Positions 13,415-20,778 of a stretch of DNA of 28,424 nt are shown in pieces. The notes beneath the pieces were generated by a model. That model did no database searches. It worked only from the letters and a program-made list of their open reading frames with translations, and was not told the origin of the DNA. The position numbers were made by a program, and so were the translations under genes. The stretch is from a virus. Position 1 is the stretch's first letter. Each line of letters opens with the position of its first letter. The DNA lies in IMG/VR virus record IMGVR_UViG_3300044712_000564, positions 1 to 28,424 of that record; one strand, given 5' to 3'.

Positions 13415-13443
13415 ACACTACACGAAACGTGTACTCGTGTCAA
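13415..13443 (-). promoter_or_regulatory. Internal late promoter before gpJ with palindrome
   Basis: A perfect -35 TTGACA (13438-13443), 17-bp spacer and -10 TAGTGT (13415-13420) are followed by GATCCC and the gpJ ATG, so the +1 would fall on the start codon. The spacer holds the palindrome ACACGAAACGTGT (13420-13432). The 74-nt gap is AT-rich compared with its surroundings and carries CGTGTA/TACACG three times (13419, 13428, 13449). Confidence 0.6.
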
Positions 13444-13482
13444 CTGATCGTGTATTTCTTGAATAGTCAAGGGCATTTGAAC

Positions 13483-13821
13483 TCAGACGGTGACGGTCAA
13501 CAGACCTTCGTCCGTGGCAACATCCACCTCGGCTGTGAGGGCGCGGGTGTCAGCGTCGAAGATGATGCCGACCCTGGTGACCCCTGTGACTCCTGTGACC
13601 AGCGACACCTCGGAGCGGATCAAGGACTCGATGAGCGCCAAGTCTGGATCCTTCGTGAAGATGGCCTCAGTGAAGGGCAACCCCTGGTCGGTATCAAAGG
13701 CCCACTCGCCGCGGCGGGTTTTGAGCCTGACGCCCACGGACTGCCGGATCTGCTCGGCCGCGGTGGCCTTGCGGATCGGCGTTGCCAGGTCCCAGGTCGT
13801 TTCATTCAGGAGCAGTGCCAT
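13483..13821 (-). CDS. Baseplate wedge protein, gp25/GPW family
   Basis: 112 aa; ATG at 13821 immediately after the spike gene. The features match the gp25-like fold: EQIRQSVGVRLKTRRGEWAFDTDQGLPF holds the conserved R-L-x-T-x-x-G-E-W-x-x-x-x-x-x-G-L-P region (residues 23-50). It continues with a helix LALIESLIRSEVSLVTGVTGV and a final strand pair (DTRALTAEVDVATDEGLLTVTV). gp25-type proteins join wedge to sheath and hub. A 74-nt promoter-bearing gap separates it from gpJ. Confidence 0.85.
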   Translation of the reverse strand: MALLLNETTWDLATPIRKATAAEQIRQSVGVRLKTRRGEWAFDTDQGLPFTEAIFTKDPDLALIESLIRSEVSLVTGVTGVTRVGIIFDADTRALTAEVDVATDEGLLTVTV

Positions 13822-14406
13822 TCAGCCACACTTCACTTTCGTGCTGGCCACGCTGCCGGGCGCGGTCATAGGCGCAGTAGGGGCCGCCGACACACCGACC
13901 ACCGCGCCGCCAGGGTTGGCGAATGTACCCGGGGGGTGTGTGTGACCGTCGGCCCAGGTCTTGATCGCCTGCAGCTCAGTCAGCACCTTGCTCGCCAGCG
14001 CCACGAAGTCGGTGAGCACCACCGGGATCGGGGACGGGCACCACGGGAGCGCGATCCAGTCCGAGTGAGAGCACGTCCGCGGCGTCGGTGGAGCCTGTCC
14101 GGTGGCCCCGCTCGTGCCCCAGACGCTGATGTCTGCGTCCTGTGGGATTAGCATCACCCAGGCCCCGGGGAGCAGCGGCCACTCGATCTCGCCCCACGCC
14201 ACGAGCACGCCCTGCGTGATGGGCGCCGGGGCGTAGACGCCTGGTGCCTCGGTCGCCACGCCAATCACCGGCTGCACGGTGGCGCGCTTCGTCCCGGCGT
14301 CGTAGCTGATGACCTTCCCCGGGATCGGGCCGTGCGTCCGGTTGACCGCCGACGTACTGGCGATGTCCAGGAGCGCGCCGAGAGTGGGAGTGGCGCCGTC
14401 GATCAT
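13822..14406 (-). CDS. Baseplate central spike, Gp138-like
   Basis: 194 aa, ATG at 14406 overlapping the hub stop. The N-terminal domain (residues 25-105) is OB-fold-like: HGPIPGKVISYDAGTKRATVQPVI, then a loop, then GVLVAWGEIEWPLLPGAWVMLIPQDADISVWG. This matches the Gp138 N-terminal domain of phage spikes. The C-terminal part has the short H-T-H motif followed by PPG and GGAVVGVSA (around residues 156-175), usual in the membrane-piercing tip region of minimal contractile tails. It sits on the hub and pierces the outer barrier. Confidence 0.75.
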   Translation of the reverse strand: MIDGATPTLGALLDIASTSAVNRTHGPIPGKVISYDAGTKRATVQPVIGVATEAPGVYAPAPITQGVLVAWGEIEWPLLPGAWVMLIPQDADISVWGTSGATGQAPPTPRTCSHSDWIALPWCPSPIPVVLTDFVALASKVLTELQAIKTWADGHTHPPGTFANPGGAVVGVSAAPTAPMTAPGSVASTKVKCG

Positions 14407-15227
14407 GTCGTCACCGGCATCCCTTCGACCGAGGTCTCCCAGGTGGCGCCGTCAGAGGTCGCCTTGTGGGCAATCTTGGCCACCTTGAAGATCCCGTTCA
14501 CCCAGCGGCTCTGCACTTGGAAGCCCATCCAAATCTTATTGAAAGCCGGTTGCAACCTGCAGCGGCACTCAATCCAGCCCCGGTCGCGCCGCTTCGGTGA
14601 ACCCATGAGCCCGGTATCCGCGGACAGGATCGGGGTAGTCCCAGCGAGCTGCGGATCGTGCGGGGCGAAGATGTAGACGCGTCCGCCTTGGATCGTCCAG
14701 GTGCCCACGTCCATGGCCACCAGCTCATCCATGCAGTGGCGTGCCTTGCCGCTGAAGGTGTAGCCCATCGGGAATACCAGCGGCGCCAGTCCGGGAGAAC
14801 GGTAGCCGATCGGGAGCTGCATGGCCGAGAGTACATCGGACATGATCAAGTCGCGCGTGGTGCCGGGTGGGTAGCTCCTGGCAAACACGGAGTCGATATA
14901 GCGTCGGAAGCCGTCGCGGGCCTCGAGGGTGGTCACCGTGCCGCCAGAGGCCAGGGACTCGGTGATCACCTGCTTGCGGCGGATATCTCCGATCGCGATT
15001 GGGCTGGCCACGCCCTCGCCTGCGATGACTTGCGCCACCTGCCCCGAGACTTCACACCACGAGATCTCCCCGGGCGATAGGTTGTGGAGCTTGATCTTAG
15101 CTGAGTTGGGTTTTGCGTCGGCCGTGTGCTCGGTCTCCACCTCGATAAAGGTCGGCCACGCGAACCGCATGCCGCCCGTGCCGGACTGGCCCACTGTGAC
15201 CTGTAGGATGCGCTGCGGGACCGGCAT
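14403..15227 (-). CDS. Baseplate hub protein
   Basis: 274 aa. The true start is the ATG at 15227, sharing one base with the stop of the plug gene (TGATG); the in-frame extension upstream is a shadow of that gene. The N-terminal strand pattern (TFIEVETEHTADAKPNSAKIKLHNLSPGEI, around residues 23-55) is the well-known start of phage hub proteins, with the P-N-x-A-x-I-x-x-x-N-L core. It is followed by VAQVIAGEG and IGDIRRKQVI, and then domains resembling gpD/gp44 hubs (GTTRDLIMSDVLSAMQLP, CMDELVAMDVGTWTIQGGRVYIF). It probably forms the trimeric ring between tube end and spike. Confidence 0.75.
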   Translation of the reverse strand: MPVPQRILQVTVGQSGTGGMRFAWPTFIEVETEHTADAKPNSAKIKLHNLSPGEISWCEVSGQVAQVIAGEGVASPIAIGDIRRKQVITESLASGGTVTTLEARDGFRRYIDSVFARSYPPGTTRDLIMSDVLSAMQLPIGYRSPGLAPLVFPMGYTFSGKARHCMDELVAMDVGTWTIQGGRVYIFAPHDPQLAGTTPILSADTGLMGSPKRRDRGWIECRCRLQPAFNKIWMGFQVQSRWVNGIFKVAKIAHKATSDGATWETSVEGMPVTT

Positions 15228-15613
15228 CACGGAGCCTCGAAGGTGAGACCGCCAGTCGATGACGTACTGGCCCTCCAAGCGGAGATGTCCACGGCGGGCA
15301 GGTAGAGCAGTTCGTGGGTCACGTCCAGGCCCGCCAAGGTGCAAGCCTCGGCCGTGCCGTTGATGGACGCTAGCATGAGCGCGCCGCCCGGCCACTGCGT
15401 GCCCTGCCGCCTCAGGAGAGCGGGCGAGGCAGGGCGCAAGGCACAGCCAATGATCAGCGCGCTGCCGCCCTCAGCGTACAGGTCCAGGTACCAGCACGCC
15501 TGCCGCTCCCGCCACGTCAGCACCATACGGAAGGTCTGCCCGTCGAGCTCCACGAGCCGGTCATGTACCGGGGCCGCGTCAACAATGCCGAGGTCGATCG
15601 CTTCGGTGGTCAT
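15227..15613 (-). CDS. Baseplate plug protein, Pam3 gp18-like
   Basis: 128 aa, ATG at 15613 overlapping the previous stop. It carries the pattern I associate with the baseplate plug family: a strand DGQTFRMVLTWRERQACWYLDLYAEGGSALIIGCALRP. In other words L-x-W-x-E-R-x-x-x-W-Y-L-D-L-Y followed by a G-x-x-L-x-x-G-x-x-L strand. A late GGALMLASING segment and LYLPA follow. The gene lies between Dit-like and hub genes, where the plug is found in small contractile baseplates. It closes the tail tube inside the hub. Confidence 0.7.
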   Translation of the reverse strand: MTTEAIDLGIVDAAPVHDRLVELDGQTFRMVLTWRERQACWYLDLYAEGGSALIIGCALRPASPALLRRQGTQWPGGALMLASINGTAEACTLAGLDVTHELLYLPAVDISAWRASTSSTGGLTFEAP

Positions 15614-16194
15614 TTCAACGCCCCGCTCAGTCTGCCGCCGGACGCATCGTCGATCGCCGCCAGCCCGGAGCGGGGTGGCTTCTTGCCTGCGCCCCCGGCG
15701 GCGTTCTTCGCGGTCTGCGGCGACACGGACGGAGCCAGTCTCGAGGCCGGGATGGAGCCGAACGACGGCACAGCCCGGCGCACCTCCTCAGCCTCGATGG
15801 TGATCTCCGCGCTGCCGCCCATGTCCTTGGCTGCTTTCATGCTCACTGTCGTCAGGTAGCCGACCACGGTTGCGAACCGCAGCGCGAGGCACACCGGCTG
15901 CCGGGCGTCCCGCAGCTTGACGAGCGAGTCATAGGCGCGGGTGATACGGCCCAGGCCGTTCGGCTTGTCCCAGGAGATGCCCAGGAGCCCACCCAGGGGA
16001 GTGGCCGTGACTATGCCGGTCATCCGCCACTTCTTCGCGCCGATGGTCACCCCGTCCGAGTAGGTGAACCCGGTGTCGACGGCGTACTCCGTGGCTTTCG
16101 CGGGCGCGGTGTGATCTTCGTCCTGCGTGCAGTCGAAGCTGAAGACCTCAGTTCCCATCGTCGGGATCTCGGTCGGGTAGATGTACGGGCTCAC
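15610..16194 (-). CDS. Dit-like baseplate/tail protein
   Basis: 194 aa, GTG at 16194 overlapping the tape-measure stop (GTGA). Residues 1-120 form a strand-rich domain (EVFSFDCTQDEDHTAPAKATEYAVDTGFTYSDGVTIGAKKWRMTGIV and then RITRAYDSLVKLRDARQPVCLALRFATVVGYL). It has the Dit-like N-terminal layout of tail proteins that act as the adaptor between tube and hub. STVSMKAAKD is absent, but SMKAAKDMGGSAEITIEAEEVRRA closes the domain. The C-terminal 45 residues are Ala/Gly/Lys-rich and probably flexible. The family call is by pattern and place in the operon. Confidence 0.65.
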   Translation of the reverse strand: MSPYIYPTEIPTMGTEVFSFDCTQDEDHTAPAKATEYAVDTGFTYSDGVTIGAKKWRMTGIVTATPLGGLLGISWDKPNGLGRITRAYDSLVKLRDARQPVCLALRFATVVGYLTTVSMKAAKDMGGSAEITIEAEEVRRAVPSFGSIPASRLAPSVSPQTAKNAAGGAGKKPPRSGLAAIDDASGGRLSGALK

Positions 16195-17969
16195 GGCGTC
16201 ACCCCACTAGCTTCGAGGTAGTCATCGTAAGCAGTGCGGACCCGGCGATCGATCTCCTGGGCCACCACGCGTCCGATCTCGTTTGGATCGGCCTCGGTGG
16301 TGACCGGCATGTTGAGCACGATGGACGTGGTGTTGGCCTTGAGCCTGTTCTCGTCCGAGCCCATGCCGGTGTTGCGCTGCAGGTCTGCCAGGCTGGACAC
16401 CGCGCCGAAGTCGAAGGGCGAGGACATCATGCGATCCATGATGCCCTGCGCCTCGCCCAGCACATAGGATCCGCGCACCGTGGCCTCGCCCTCGGGCAGG
16501 CCGAGATCCCGCAGGGTGCGCTGGTTCTCGTTCGCGTTGTAGATGCCGGTCGCCACCGCGTCGTCGATGTCGGTCCTTGCTCCGGTGGTGAGGCCCACCG
16601 CGGTCTCAGGCGTGGTGAGCCCCATGAGCTCGGCCAGCTTCTGCCCGGCCTCGAACGCCTTCTTGAACATCTGGTAGATGCCGTTGAGCAGGCCGTGCAA
16701 GAACCCGAGCCAGCCCTCCTCTTCGCCTGGGGGCTTCGAGATGAACTCCCATAGGTCGCCCATGGAGGCGGCGAGCTTGACGGCCTTGTCGACCGTCCAA
16801 CCGATGGCGGCCGCTGCCCCGCGCCCGAAGGTCTTGACCTTCTCGAGGGCGACGTCCTTCAGGAAGAGCGCGACGTTGTTGACCTGATCCATGAAGTCCC
16901 AGAGCTTCTTACTGGCGTCTGGGCCCAGGATGCGGCCGATAAGCGAGTCCTCGCCGCGGAAGAACCGATACAGGTCCTCGATCGCGAGCGCGATGGCCAG
17001 GAACGCGAGGGGGATCAGCATGAGCTTGATGTTCGCCCACATCGCGGCGGCACCCAACCGGGTGAACGCGATCACCGCGGCAAGGATTTTGGACAGCAGG
17101 ATCCCCCCGAGAGCGATGGCCAGGATCTTCGCCCCGGCCTCGAGGCCCGCCATGATGCGCTTGAGCCCCACGGACTGGGTGATCCACTTCTGAACCGCGG
17201 TAACGGCCTTCACCATGTAGGGCAGCACGGCCGCACCGATGGTGTTCCTCACCCCGAGCATGGCGCCCTGCATGGCCTTCTGCGCCTCGGTGAATTTCTT
17301 CGCATCCTGTAGCGACTTGTCACCGATGATGATGCCGGCCTTAAGCATCCGCCGGCGAAGCTCCTCGACGCCCTTGCTGCCCTTCGTCAGGAACGGAAGC
17401 AGCTTCGTGCCCTGCTCCTCGAAGAGCTTGAGCGCGTAAGCCGTGCGCTGCGGGCCCGCCGGGAGCTTGGCGAACGCGTCGGACACGCGGCCAAGAAGCA
17501 CCTCCATCGAAGCGACCTTGCCGTCTGCCCCCTTCACATCCACCCCGAGGCGCCGGAAGGTGTCGGCCGCCTCGCCCTGGCCCCTGGCCGCCTCGCTGGC
17601 GTTCTTCCCGATCTTGCCGAGGATGGTGTTGAACTGGTCAGTGTCCACGCCCGCAGACCGCGCTGCCGCGCTCCACACCTGATAGGACTCGGCCCCGATG
17701 CCCAGGGCCTCGGAGGACTTCCGGATCTTCTCGGCGTCGGCGGCGAAGTCGAGCGTGAACGACTTCAGCCCGGCCCCGGCCGCGATGCCCATGATCATCG
17801 ACTTGACGCCACCGAACGACGCGCCCATGCGGTCCCGGAATGTCTCGGCGGCTTTCGCCGCGTCCACGAGCTGGGTCTTGGTGGCGGCCACACTGGCGTT
17901 GATCGCGGCGAGCTGCGTGCCGTCGGCCTTGAAGCCGAAGTAGGTGAGGATTCCTCTCAACGTGGCCAT
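16191..17969 (-). CDS. Tape measure protein
   Basis: 592 aa, ATG at 17969, three bases after the frameshifted chaperone product ends. Helical throughout: an N-terminal segment (LAAINASVAATKTQLVDAAKAAETFRDRMGASFGGV) is followed by the tape-measure signature SSEALGIGAESYQVWSAAARSAGVDTDQFNTILGKIGKNASEAARG. The middle has hydrophobic segments (AKILAIALGGILLSKILAAVIAFTRL and LIPLAFLAIALAIEDLYRFFRG) that in other phages insert into the membrane at ejection. The C-terminus has STIVLNMPVTTEADPNEIGRVVAQEIDRR, like tape-measure ends. Its length sets tail length; 592 residues imply a fairly short tail. Confidence 0.85.
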   Translation of the reverse strand: MATLRGILTYFGFKADGTQLAAINASVAATKTQLVDAAKAAETFRDRMGASFGGVKSMIMGIAAGAGLKSFTLDFAADAEKIRKSSEALGIGAESYQVWSAAARSAGVDTDQFNTILGKIGKNASEAARGQGEAADTFRRLGVDVKGADGKVASMEVLLGRVSDAFAKLPAGPQRTAYALKLFEEQGTKLLPFLTKGSKGVEELRRRMLKAGIIIGDKSLQDAKKFTEAQKAMQGAMLGVRNTIGAAVLPYMVKAVTAVQKWITQSVGLKRIMAGLEAGAKILAIALGGILLSKILAAVIAFTRLGAAAMWANIKLMLIPLAFLAIALAIEDLYRFFRGEDSLIGRILGPDASKKLWDFMDQVNNVALFLKDVALEKVKTFGRGAAAAIGWTVDKAVKLAASMGDLWEFISKPPGEEEGWLGFLHGLLNGIYQMFKKAFEAGQKLAELMGLTTPETAVGLTTGARTDIDDAVATGIYNANENQRTLRDLGLPEGEATVRGSYVLGEAQGIMDRMMSSPFDFGAVSSLADLQRNTGMGSDENRLKANTTSIVLNMPVTTEADPNEIGRVVAQEIDRRVRTAYDDYLEASGVTP

Positions 17970-17972
17970 GTA

Positions 17973-18703
17973 TCAGCCCTCCATGGCCCGCGCCAATGCG
18001 ACGTGATAGGAGTGGCGCCACACGTCGAGCAAACTCCACTCCCGGAGCACTTCCGGCAGCGTGGCGGCATCAGAGGCCACGACGGCCCAGACCCGCCAGC
18101 CGTACCAGCCGGGCGACCCGGAAAGAACCCGCGCGGCGGCGTCGGCTCTGCGGGTCCATGAGTGCTCATGCTCGGCACGCTGTCGCGCATCCTTGGCCGG
18201 GCGGGAGATGGCCGCCTTGACCTCAGTTAGGGCGCGCTCCCAGCGGGCCCACTCGCCGCTGAGAAAGGGAGCACGTTCACCTGAAACACCCACCGCAGGG
18301 CCTGCGCTAGTTCGGGCAGGTTGGCCGAATATGCCGAGTCGAACCCGGCCGGCTCGCCCACCTCGAGGTAGCCCTCTGGCCCGCTCTCGCGTTTGAGCCC
18401 GTGGAGCGCACGCCGCGCCAGTTTGGCGCCTCCGCGCTGCACCGCCCGGGAGAAGATGCCTTCGAGCTTCAGCCCGGCCAGGATGCCCTTGCCGGTGCCC
18501 AGGTTGAGCTCTGCGTCCAGCACCTCGTCCGGCACCTCGCCGCCCACCAGGCCCCGAAGCAGCGATGCAAGCGGGCCCTCGGCCACGTCGGCCAGGTCGA
18601 GGGCCAGGTTGATCAGGTGCTCCGTGGGCATGGTGGTTCCAACGTAGCGGTGCAGGACTCCCGCGGCGTCGGGAAGGTTTGTCTCGATGGCCTTGAGTGG
18701 CAT
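17973..18703 (-). CDS. Tail assembly chaperone long form (GT type), by -1 frameshift
   Basis: 243 aa predicted: 147 residues of the short form, then a -1 shift at CCCTTTC (18263-18269), then 96 residues starting Leu-Ser-Gly-Glu-Trp and ending Met-Glu-Gly before the TGA at 17973-17975. The extension has protein-like composition (GEWARWERALTEVKAAISRP, WSLLDVWRHSYHVALARAMEG) and no start codon of its own near its beginning. The order tube, chaperone with overlapping second frame, tape measure matches the lambda G/GT layout, where the long form loads the tape measure. The coordinate span includes the shift; the two parts are 18263-18703 and 17973-18263. Confidence 0.8.
18227..18703 (-). CDS. Tail assembly chaperone short form (G type)
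   Basis: 158 aa; ATG at 18703 follows AAGGAGG, so I do not use the upstream in-frame codons. Helix-rich with a polar N-terminus (LKAIETNLPDAAGVLHRYVGTTMPTEHLINLALDLADV), a Gly/Leu-rich middle (LASLLRGLVGGEVP) and a segment ANLPELAQALRWVFQVNVLPFS near the shift site. The zero-frame product ends at the TAA at 18227-18229. Short and long forms together are needed to assemble the tail around the tape measure in phages with this layout. It is not a virion component. Confidence 0.75.
   Translation of the reverse strand: MPLKAIETNLPDAAGVLHRYVGTTMPTEHLINLALDLADVAEGPLASLLRGLVGGEVPDEVLDAELNLGTGKGILAGLKLEGIFSRAVQRGGAKLARRALHGLKRESGPEGYLEVGEPAGFDSAYSANLPELAQALRWVFQVNVLPFSAASGPAGSAP
18263..18269 (-). promoter_or_regulatory. 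Programmed -1 frameshift heptamer C CCT TTC
   Basis: In the zero frame the codons are Pro CCT and Phe TTC preceded by C, a full X XXY YYZ match; both tRNAs re-pair after slipping (CCC, TTT). A 6-bp stem CAGCGG/CCGCTG starts 1 nt downstream with a 9-nt loop, closer than usual, so its role as a stimulator is uncertain. Confidence 0.75.
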
Positions 18704-18725
18704 GCATTGCCTCCTTCTTTGCGGG

Positions 18726-19130
18726 TTAGACCATGGTGCAGTTGAGCTGGGCCTCAAAGGACCACTCGTGATCCTTGCCCTCGTCGCCCTTGCCGGCGCC
18801 GGCGGGGGTCGTGAACCAGCACACGCCCGACCAGGACTCGCGGAAGAGCGTGTCTGTGTACGTGAACGTCATCACCGGCGAGGGAAGCGCGCGGATGGAG
18901 TTGCGGAGCGCCATGAGCGCCTTGTGTGCCTCGGTGCCGTGGAGCAGGGTGGCCTTCACGTCGTACAGGCTGTTGGGCAGTACAGCCACGGAGAGAGATC
19001 CGTCCGGGCCCTCCTTGGCCTGGTTGTCTGCGCCCTTCGGCGTGATGGTCAGGAAGTCTCCCTTGGCGAAGCCCCGGATCAGGACTCCGTTGATCGAGAG
19101 CATCTGGTAGAGCGGGTTGTAGATGTTCAC
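18726..19130 (-). CDS. Tail tube protein, DUF3277-like
   Basis: 134 aa; GTG at 19130 follows AGGAGCACCACC. It is strand-rich: QMLSINGVLIRGFAKGDFLTITPKG, then GPDGSLSVAVLPNSLYDVKATLLHGTEAHKALMALRNSIRALPSPVMTFTYTDTLF, and a C-terminal strand EWSFEAQLNCTMV. The pattern V-x-I-x-G-x-x-I-x-G-F-x-x-G-D-x-I/L, then D-G-S followed by an N-x-L-Y strand, is that of small tube proteins that accompany DUF3383-like sheaths. Its position between sheath and chaperone supports this. It forms the inner tube through which DNA passes. Confidence 0.8.
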   Translation of the reverse strand: MNIYNPLYQMLSINGVLIRGFAKGDFLTITPKGADNQAKEGPDGSLSVAVLPNSLYDVKATLLHGTEAHKALMALRNSIRALPSPVMTFTYTDTLFRESWSGVCWFTTPAGAGKGDEGKDHEWSFEAQLNCTMV

Positions 19131-19145
19131 GGTGGTGCTCCTAGG

Positions 19146-20222
19146 CTACCCGGCCAGGTAGACGTTGATGGTGATGATCGACGCCGCGCCGGCCTTCTCG
19201 GCCCAGGCGGTCAGGGCGGGAAGGGTGCGCGAGGCCTTCTGCGCCGTAGTGATGTCGTCCTGAGACGGCACGGTGACGCCGATGCTGTTCTGGGTGAAGT
19301 GGCTCTGACGGGCGTCCATGCGGGGCGGGGCACCGCGCTCGAGCACCTCTCGCACCACGCCCTCGATCTCCGCGATGCCCACGTCGTTCATGGGCACCTT
19401 GCGCTTGGCGGCGGCGGCGTCCACGAGGTGCTGGGCCACGGCCTCCTCGATGCGCGACCCGACCCAGCTCGCCGTGATCCGCTCATCGATGAAGTCGCCA
19501 TTGAAGAGCTTGCCAGGGTAGCACACTGGCAAGCCCTTGAAGCTCGTATAGGTGTTGCCGCCGGCCGTCTGGATCGCGGTCAGTTCGGCAGCAGTCATCA
19601 GTGCGGCCGCGCCCTGGGACACGTCCACGCCCACCAGGGTCATGTACGCGCTCGGGAAGGAGCGGATGTCCGGGCCACCACCGCCGAGGGCGGCCGCCAG
19701 CCAGGCGAGGTCAGCCGCGACGGCGTCGTCATCATGGAAGATACCGAACCCGTAGCCGTTCGACAGGGCCTTGATCGTGACGAAGGTGTTACCCGCCACG
19801 TTCGTGAGGATGTCCACGTCCTTCGACTGGATCGCGCACAGGATCTTGTAGGTGGCGCACGTGGCCGCCAGTTCGAGCAGGTTGGCCTTCGTGCGGTCCA
19901 GGGTCGCGACCGCCTTGATCTCCGGGAACGAGGCCAGGATGACCGGCAGCTCCGTCTCGAACGCGGTGTACGCCGTGATCTTCGCGATGCGCAGCGTCTT
20001 CGGGTGGTTCGGCTGGGCGAAGAAGAACGACGCGGCGAGGATGGTCGCGGCGTTCAGCTCCACGTCGGCCGCCACCGCGGTCTGACTGGTGTACTCCTTC
20101 ACGAGCGGGCCGGCGAACGTGGCGCCGGTGCTCAGAAGGCAGATGTTCGTGTAGTCCGCATAGGTCACCCCTGCGGCCTCGCTGTAGACGTTGACGGTGA
20201 CGTTGGTGTCGATGTTGGCCAC
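19146..20222 (-). CDS. Tail sheath protein, DUF3383-like
   Basis: 358 aa; GTG at 20222 follows AGGAGACTTA. It begins with strands (NVTVNVYSEAAGVTYADYTNICLLSTGATF), followed by helices and alternating strands typical of sheath cores (TFVTIKALSNGYGFGIFHDDDAVAADLAWLAAALGG; SAYMTLVGVDV). A conserved-looking QSHFTQNSIGVTVPSQDDIT lies near the end, with a final strand SIITINVYLAG. The length is below that of T4- or P2-type sheaths, as in the small DUF3383 group. Its presence means a contractile tail; the last strand likely exchanges with neighbours in the assembled sheath. Confidence 0.8.
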   Translation of the reverse strand: MANIDTNVTVNVYSEAAGVTYADYTNICLLSTGATFAGPLVKEYTSQTAVAADVELNAATILAASFFFAQPNHPKTLRIAKITAYTAFETELPVILASFPEIKAVATLDRTKANLLELAATCATYKILCAIQSKDVDILTNVAGNTFVTIKALSNGYGFGIFHDDDAVAADLAWLAAALGGGGPDIRSFPSAYMTLVGVDVSQGAAALMTAAELTAIQTAGGNTYTSFKGLPVCYPGKLFNGDFIDERITASWVGSRIEEAVAQHLVDAAAAKRKVPMNDVGIAEIEGVVREVLERGAPPRMDARQSHFTQNSIGVTVPSQDDITTAQKASRTLPALTAWAEKAGAASIITINVYLAG

Positions 20223-20232
20223 TCTAAGTCTC

Positions 20233-20778
20233 CTAGGTCACCGTTGGGGTGACGGCTGTTACGTTGTCGATGCCCTTGGCCCGCAGGTAGTCCCGGCGCT
20301 GCCAGCCGATCCGGTAGACGCGCACGAGCGCATAGGCCCAGCGGTCACCCAGGAGTCGAGTCACATCCTCGATGTCGGCGGGGCCCGGGAACCACGCCAC
20401 GCCAGCGCGCCGCAGTTCGGCCTGTGGGCCCTCGCCGCAGATCCGCGAGTCCATGAGCTCCATCAGCTCAAGCCCGTCGTCCCCTCGGATCTCGACGGCC
20501 ACGACTGCCCGGTGCTCCGCGTCCACGGTCTGCGGGATGTCGTAGGGCGCGGCGGGTGCCGTGCTCGTGCCGGCCTCGCAGGGATAGTCGATGACCGGGT
20601 GGCCCTGCGGGCCCAGGGGAACAAGCGCCACCGCGGCGAACGGCTCGTCTGGCTGCGGGGCGTCTGCCTGGCGCTGGAACGAGCGGATCACCCGGCCCTG
20701 CAGTTCCGGCATGGCCAGCCGCACGGCGCGGATGAAGGCGTCGAGACAGGCGGTGCCGGTGGTATACACCGTGGTCAC
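20233..20778 (-). CDS. Putative tail terminator or neck protein
   Basis: 181 aa; GTG at 20778 overlaps the previous stop (GTGA). Alpha/beta pattern: helix CLDAFIRAVRLAMPELQGRVIRSFQRQ, a middle with strand AVVAVEIRGDDGLELMELM, and VAWFPGPADIEDVTRLLGDRWAYALVRVYRIGWQRRDYLRAKGI. The last part (strand with R-W-x-x-A-L-V-R-V then W-x-x-R) is what I expect from neck terminator proteins that cap the tube and sheath, just upstream of the sheath gene. The family is not certain. Confidence 0.5.
   Translation of the reverse strand: MTTVYTTGTACLDAFIRAVRLAMPELQGRVIRSFQRQADAPQPDEPFAAVALVPLGPQGHPVIDYPCEAGTSTAPAAPYDIPQTVDAEHRAVVAVEIRGDDGLELMELMDSRICGEGPQAELRRAGVAWFPGPADIEDVTRLLGDRWAYALVRVYRIGWQRRDYLRAKGIDNVTAVTPTVT

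Noticed and set aside
17973-18707. 244-codon frame read as an independent gene from 18707
   Set aside because: Its first half is a non-protein-like shadow of the chaperone gene. Only the part after the slippery heptamer looks real, so it is the frameshift extension.
18687-20252. Plus-strand frame of 521 codons
   Set aside because: Antisense to tube and sheath genes, whose frames have clear family patterns; this one has none.
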